Assembly (NCBI GenBank): GCA_030145005.1
Contig: JAQYWJ010000047.1
Coordinates: 1 to 12,079 of the forward strand
From: Desulfobacter sp.
GTDB taxonomy: Bacteria > Desulfobacterota > Desulfobacteria > Desulfobacterales > Desulfobacteraceae
Direction: 5' to 3'
DNA length: 12,079 bases
Numbering within the stretch: position 1 is the stretch's first letter; each line of letters opens with the position of its first letter. A model generated the notes under the pieces. That model was not told the origin of the DNA. It was given only the letters and a program-made list of their open reading frames with translations, and searched no databases. Below, piece by piece: positions 8,437 to 12,079 of this stretch. A program made the translations under genes and the position numbers.

Positions 8437-8477
8437 GCATCAATAGGCACATATTTCAATATGCATCCCATTGATGC
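8437..8477. repeat. 41-nt imperfect hairpin between usp and the gluQ-like gene
   Basis: GCATCAATAGG (8437-8447) pairs with CCCATTGATGC (8467-8477) with one mismatch. Inside it, CATAT (8450-8454) pairs with ATATG (8459-8463) around a TTCA loop. Together this gives about 15 base pairs in 41 nt. No T tract follows, so it is not a simple terminator. It could be a REP-like element, a structured leader or a protein-binding site; the sequence alone does not decide. Confidence 0.5.
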
Positions 8478-8512
8478 GCCTTGAATACGGATAAAAAGCC
8501 TTCGCCCTATTT

Positions 8513-8558
8513 GTGGATTTTAAAATTTCCATGGTCCTTAAAAATTTAAAAGACAAGG
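8513..8558 (+). repeat. leader repeat copy 1, directly before the gluQ-like gene
   Basis: This segment aligns with 9612-9656 before the PilZ gene. The first 20 bases match at 19 positions (GTGGATTTTAAAA then TTCCAT), the middle is looser, and the last 10 (AAAGACAAGG) are identical and carry the Shine-Dalgarno. Both copies sit at the same place relative to their gene, ending 9 nt before this start codon. Confidence 0.6.
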
Positions 8559-8567
8559 TAAAACCCA

Positions 8568-9494
8568 TTGCAGGGAACATCCATCACCTTTGAAAACAAT
8601 TTACCTCTGTGCCTTTCCAATGTACCGATCAATCCGGTTTCACGCCTTGCACCAACCCCCAGCGGTTTTTTGCACCTCGGCAATGCGGTAAATTTTCTGG
8701 TGACCTGGGCCATTGTCAGAAGCCGTAAAGGACGCCTGCATCTGCGCATTGATGATATGGACGGTATCCGTTTCAGGCCGGATGTGCTGGAAGATATTTT
8801 CACCAGCCTTGATTGGCTGGGACTGGATTGGGATACAGGACCGGCAGGGCCGGATGATTTTTATCAAAATTATTCTTTGCACAAAAAAAAGGAGTATTAC
8901 CGGGACAGGTTGCAGGCCCTTGATAAAACAGGGCAGAATACATTTGTGTGCCGGTGCAGCCGGGCATCCATAAAAAAAGTATCTCCCAATGGACTGTATC
9001 CAGGCACATGCCGAAATGCCGGTCTGGCATTTGAACCCGGTCTTCATGCTGTCCGGTTAAGGGTGAAAAATGATGCCTGCATTCAGGTTAACAATCAGCC
9101 CATTGATCTGGCCAACACATTTGGTGATTTTGTCCTCTGGCGCAAGGATGATCAACCCAGTTATCATCTGGCAAGCCTTTTGGAAGATGAAGAAGGCGGT
9201 ATCAATTTTATAGTCCGGGGTCGGGACCTGCTCTTGTCCACTGCTGCCCAGATTTATCTTGCCCAATGTTTTGGTTTCTCTTCATTTCCGGCATGTCGGT
9301 TTATTCATCACGGGCTTGTTCTGGGGAATAATGGTGAAAAGCTGTCAAAATCAAGGGGAGCGCATGCCCTAAAAGACCTGAGGCAGTCAGGGGGCTCTTT
9401 TACCAACGCCGTAAAAACAGCGGCTTGGGTTTTAGGGCTTAAACACAATACGATCCTTACCGCACAGGATCTAAAAAAAGCATTGAATTCATGA
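8568..9494 (+). CDS. gluQ: glutamyl-tRNA synthetase-like protein without anticodon domain (GluQ-like, tRNA-Asp queuosine glutamylation)
   Basis: This 308-residue class I synthetase catalytic domain carries both signatures. The HIGH motif appears as H36-L37-G38-N39 in 'PTPSGFLHLG', and the KMSKS motif as K258-L259-S260-K261-S262. A zinc-type pattern C128-x-C130-x13-Y144-x3-C148 is the arrangement seen in GluQ. True GluRS is about 470-500 residues with a C-terminal anticodon-binding domain; this protein stops soon after KLSKS. GluQ attaches glutamate to the queuosine at position 34 of tRNA-Asp rather than to a tRNA 3' end, which is the likely role. It is divergent: the usual R-I-E-D-x-D is RIDDMD. 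The gluQ symbol is therefore probable, not certain. The only standard start after the in-frame stop at 8559 is TTG at 8568, with AAGG 9 nt upstream. The neighbours have no queuosine genes, so context adds nothing. Confidence 0.8.
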   Translation: MQGTSITFENNLPLCLSNVPINPVSRLAPTPSGFLHLGNAVNFLVTWAIVRSRKGRLHLRIDDMDGIRFRPDVLEDIFTSLDWLGLDWDTGPAGPDDFYQNYSLHKKKEYYRDRLQALDKTGQNTFVCRCSRASIKKVSPNGLYPGTCRNAGLAFEPGLHAVRLRVKNDACIQVNNQPIDLANTFGDFVLWRKDDQPSYHLASLLEDEEGGINFIVRGRDLLLSTAAQIYLAQCFGFSSFPACRFIHHGLVLGNNGEKLSKSRGAHALKDLRQSGGSFTNAVKTAAWVLGLKHNTILTAQDLKKALNS

Positions 9495-9550
9495 GTTTAT
9501 GCGCCTGGTAAAAATAAGTTCTGTATCGTGAAGCAGGGCGGTTATATTGC

Positions 9551-9579
9551 TTGAATCTCCAATTAAAATCGCTTATATA
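9551..9579 (+). promoter_or_regulatory. candidate promoter upstream of the PilZ gene
   Basis: TTGAAT (9551-9556) and TATATA (9574-9579) are spaced by 17 nt in a very AT-rich stretch. A perfect TATAAT at 9585-9590 is an alternative -10, but its 17-nt-spaced -35 would be a poor ATTAAA (9562-9567). Either start gives a leader of about 70-80 nt that contains the repeat at 9612-9656. Confidence 0.4.
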
Positions 9580-9611
9580 TCTTTTATAATATGTTAAATA
9601 ATTTGTGATTA

Positions 9612-9656
9612 GTGGATTTTAAAACTTCCATAGCCCTAATTCAATCAAAGACAAGG
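9612..9656 (+). repeat. leader repeat copy 2, directly before the PilZ gene
   Basis: This is the partner of the segment at 8513-8558, with one 1-nt gap and roughly three quarters of positions identical. It ends in AAAGACAAGG and runs into a strong AAGGAG Shine-Dalgarno. It lies downstream of the candidate promoter at 9551-9579, so it would be part of the mRNA leader. Confidence 0.6.
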
Positions 9657-9665
9657 AGTTAAAAG

Positions 9666-10091
9666 GTGACGGATAAACGTTCAAAAGACAATGCGCTCCT
9701 GGATGAGATAATGTCGGAAGTCCGCTTTCTGACCGAGGACCTGCAAAAGGATGTTTTGGCGTATATTCGCAATATCAAGGAATCTAGATCCTATCCCCGG
9801 GTGAATAAATCCATTGAAATGGATATTCTGATCGGTGATAAAGTTATACAGTCTAATGCCAAGAATATGAGTGCTTCCGGGGTGTTTATCAAATCCAGGA
9901 TGAATCCGGATATCGGGGTACCGGCAAAAATCGTCTTTTCCCTGCCCGGTCAGGCCCGGCCTTTTAAGCTTACCGGAACTGTGGTTAGAACAGACTCGGG
10001 CGGGATCGGGTTATATTTTTCCGATATGACAACCTATGCCCGGGAACACTTGGATAATCTGCTCAAAAAGGTGTCGGGGTTCAGGGCTTGA
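9666..10091 (+). CDS. PilZ-domain protein, probable cyclic-di-GMP receptor
   Basis: This 141-residue protein has an N-terminal helical part (about 1-38) followed by a PilZ barrel. The two cyclic-di-GMP binding signatures are present: R41-x3-R45 (RSYPR) and N67-x-S69-x2-G72 (NMSASG), in the usual order and spacing. 'GIGLYF' strand residues follow before a final helix. The family binds cyclic di-GMP and changes motility, adhesion, secretion or exopolysaccharide output through partner proteins; the partner here is unknown. The protein is soluble, with no signal peptide or membrane segment. It starts with GTG at 9666, preceded by a strong AAGGAG (9653-9658) at 7 nt. It is convergent with topA, 79 nt away. 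Confidence 0.9.
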   Translation: MTDKRSKDNALLDEIMSEVRFLTEDLQKDVLAYIRNIKESRSYPRVNKSIEMDILIGDKVIQSNAKNMSASGVFIKSRMNPDIGVPAKIVFSLPGQARPFKLTGTVVRTDSGGIGLYFSDMTTYAREHLDNLLKKVSGFRA

Positions 10092-10093
10092 AT

Positions 10094-10107
10094 GACTCTT
10101 CCGAGTC
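10094..10107. terminator. short hairpin between convergent pilZ and topA genes
   Basis: GACTC-TTCC-GAGTC is a perfect 5-bp stem with a 4-nt loop, just after the PilZ stop. No T run follows on the plus strand, and it lies 64 nt past the topA stop on the minus strand. It may act as a weak bidirectional stop signal; the 79-nt gap holds nothing stronger. Confidence 0.25.
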
Positions 10108-10170
10108 CCTTAGAGCCTATTTAAAAATTGATGAACCGACTGCAATCTCATGAAAACGGCCCTCTTATTT

Positions 10171-12079
10171 TTAAACAGACTCTTTTTTTTCCGGAACAGG
10201 CAAAACACTTTTTTTAAACCCGCATGAACGGTTTGGGCATTTGTGGATTTTGCCATCCCGCTTTGTCTCTTTTTCCAGTAAATAAGGGCTGCCGCAATCC
10301 GGACAGCTTTCGTTGACAGGTTTATCCCAGGTGGCAAAGGTACAATCCGGATATCTGGAACATCCGTAGAATATTTTTCCCCGTTTTGAGTGTTTTTCCA
10401 CAATTGTGCCGTCGCACCCTTTTTCAGGGCAGGGTACGCCTGTATCTTTGCTTGAGTTCTCCTGGGCCGCGGATTCCGTGTGTTTGCATTCGGGATATCC
10501 GGTACAGGCGATAAACAATCCAAATCTGCCGTCTTTCATCACCATGGGCTTGCCGCATTTAGGACAATCCTTGACCGGTTCGCTGTCCTGGACCTTTTCA
10601 ACAATTTCAATATTGCCTTTTTCATCCCTTGTGTAATTACTGGTAAAGCTACACTCGGGATACCCGGTACAGGCCAGGAAATGCCCGTTTCTGCCGATTT
10701 TGATATTAACGGGTTTTCCGCATGACGGGCATTTGATATCAGTTTCAATGCCTACACCCTTAACGGAAACCATATTGTCCTTGGCGTTATCCAAGGTGGT
10801 TTTAAAATCGGAATAAAACGCTTTTAACAGTTCAACTTCGTTGAGTTTTCCCTGTTCCACATCATCCAGATTGGTCTCCATCTGAGCCGTGAATGAAATG
10901 TCTAAAAGGTTGGGAAATGCACTCACTAAAAGATCATTGACAATAAAGCCAAGCTCGCTTGGAGTGAAATACCGTTTGATCAGATCCACATATCCTTTAT
11001 CCTGGATCACGGCTATAATGGATGCATAGGTGGATGGCCTGCCAATACCATTTTTTTCAAGCTCCTTGACAAGGGATGCTTCGGAAAACCTGGGCGGGGG
11101 CTTGGTAAAATGCTGGTCATGATTTATTTTACGGGTCGTTAACTGTTCCTTGGGTGCTACCGCAGGCAGGGACTGGATTCCTTTTTCTTTGTTTTTTTCC
11201 TGGGTTGCATACAACCGCATAAATCCGTCAAACTGGGTCGTAGATCCGGAAACGGAAAACAGGTATTTTTCTGTTGCCTCGATCAGGATGGATTTCTGGT
11301 CGATCAGGGCCTGGGCCATTTGGGAGGCTACAAACCGTTTCCATATCAGATCATAGAGTTTGAACTGGTCCGGCGACAGAAAGGATTTGATTTTTTCCGG
11401 GGTATTGTGAACCGAGGTGGGGCGTATGGCTTCATGGGCATCCTGGGCCTTGTTCTTGTTTTTAAAAAATCTGGGTGCATCCAGGGCATACTCGTCTCCA
11501 AAGGACTGGCGGATCAGGCCTAAAGCCTCTTGGGCCGCTTCCGGGGCAATACGGGTGGAATCGGTACGCATGTAAGTGATCAGACCTTCGGGACCACCGC
11601 TGCCGATCTCAATGCCTTCATACAACTGCTGGGCCACAACCATGGTTTTTTTGGCAGAGAACCGCAGCCGGTTAATGGCATCCTGCTGGAGTTTACTGGT
11701 GATAAAAGGCGGCAACGGATTGCGCTTAATGGTTTTGTTTTTGATTTCACTAACAATGAAACTGGCCTTTTCAAGGTCTGCCACAATGGCATGGGCCTGA
11801 TCCCCATTGGTGACCTTGGCTTTTTTTCCGTATATTTTTGTCAACGCCGCATTGAAAACAGGCGGGTTTCCCGCCTCAAGATCCGCAGTAATGGTCCAGT
11901 ACTCTTCCGGCTTAAATGCCCGGATCTCCCGCTCCCTGTCACAGATGATTTTAACGGTCACGGATTGAACCCGACCGGCACTTAGTCCCCTTTGGACCTT
12001 TTGCCATAAAAGCGGTGATATCTGGTAGCCCACCAGCCGGTCCAGCTTTCTTCTGGCCTGCTGGGCGTCATACTTGTCC
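10171..12079 (-). CDS. topA: DNA topoisomerase I (type IA), N-terminus outside the window
   Basis: This enzyme relaxes negative supercoils by cutting and rejoining one DNA strand through a tyrosine. The window holds about 635 C-terminal residues; the N-terminal Toprim domain lies beyond the right edge, and the frame stays open to position 12079 with family-like sequence (ARRKLDRLVGYQISP). The catalytic tyrosine is in 'ITYMRTDST', its codon at 11572-11574. Preceding segments such as LSAGRVQSV and PFITSKLQQDA are typical of TopA. The last part carries four zinc-ribbon units between codons near 10731 and 10222: two C-x2-C-x16-C-x5-C, one C-x4-C-x17-C-x5-C and one C-x2-C-x18-C-x4-C. These usually bind single-stranded DNA or RNA polymerase. 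The gene ends with TAA at 10171-10173 and faces the PilZ gene. Confidence 0.96.
   Translation of the reverse strand, partial: DKYDAQQARRKLDRLVGYQISPLLWQKVQRGLSAGRVQSVTVKIICDREREIRAFKPEEYWTITADLEAGNPPVFNAALTKIYGKKAKVTNGDQAHAIVADLEKASFIVSEIKNKTIKRNPLPPFITSKLQQDAINRLRFSAKKTMVVAQQLYEGIEIGSGGPEGLITYMRTDSTRIAPEAAQEALGLIRQSFGDEYALDAPRFFKNKNKAQDAHEAIRPTSVHNTPEKIKSFLSPDQFKLYDLIWKRFVASQMAQALIDQKSILIEATEKYLFSVSGSTTQFDGFMRLYATQEKNKEKGIQSLPAVAPKEQLTTRKINHDQHFTKPPPRFSEASLVKELEKNGIGRPSTYASIIAVIQDKGYVDLIKRYFTPSELGFIVNDLLVSAFPNLLDISFTAQMETNLDDVEQGKLNEVELLKAFYSDFKTTLDNAKDNMVSVKGVGIETDIKCPSCGKPVNIKIGRNGHFLACTGYPECSFTSNYTRDEKGNIEIVEKVQDSEPVKDCPKCGKPMVMKDGRFGLFIACTGYPECKHTESAAQENSSKDTGVPCPEKGCDGTIVEKHSKRGKIFYGCSRYPDCTFATWDKPVNESCPDCGSPYLLEKETKRDGKIHKCPNRSCGFKKSVLPVPEKKESV

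Noticed and set aside
11530..11985. Plus-strand open frame of 151 codons inside topA
   Set aside because: It is antisense to the conserved TopA core, including the active-site tyrosine region; no independent support.

Overview
The window looks like chromosomal DNA of a Gram-negative bacterium. The genes encode an outer-membrane Omp85 barrel, a TamB-like envelope protein, a PilZ protein and a multi-zinc-finger DNA topoisomerase I. Gene content, the multi-POTRA barrel and codon style suggest a sulfate-reducing deltaproteobacterium (Desulfobacterota, perhaps Desulfobacteraceae). That placement is inference; no rRNA or other marker gene is present.

Layout from left to right: (1) the 3' part of a TPR protein of the type often attached to adenylate cyclase or TolB-like modules, cut by the left edge; (2) a two-gene envelope operon, tamB-like then a TamA/BamA-like Omp85 gene, overlapping by 4 nt and preceded by a near-consensus sigma70 promoter; (3) a short intergenic region with a promoter and a perfect 16-bp palindrome, then a small universal-stress-protein gene; (4) a structured intergenic region with a long imperfect hairpin, then a short glutamyl-tRNA-synthetase-like gene (GluQ-like) starting with TTG; (5) a PilZ gene starting with GTG, whose leader shares an approximately 45-nt direct repeat with the gluQ-like leader; (6) topA on the opposite strand, convergent with the PilZ gene and cut by the right edge.

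The best-supported functional unit is the tamB-omp85 pair. A single-span inner-membrane anchored periplasmic protein and an outer-membrane barrel partner would form a translocation and assembly (TAM-like) or lipid-transport bridge across the envelope. Its unusual feature is seven apparent POTRA repeats in the barrel protein, against three in E. coli TamA and five in E. coli BamA. The remaining genes (usp, gluQ-like, pilZ, topA) are housekeeping or signalling genes with no obvious shared pathway, though the gluQ-like and pilZ leaders may share a control element.

No IS element, phage gene, CRISPR array, tRNA or rRNA gene was recognised. No gene-free stretch exceeds 300 bases. I do not see a clearly new multi-gene system. 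The points most worth a second look are the seven-POTRA barrel, the repeated leader and the 41-nt hairpin.
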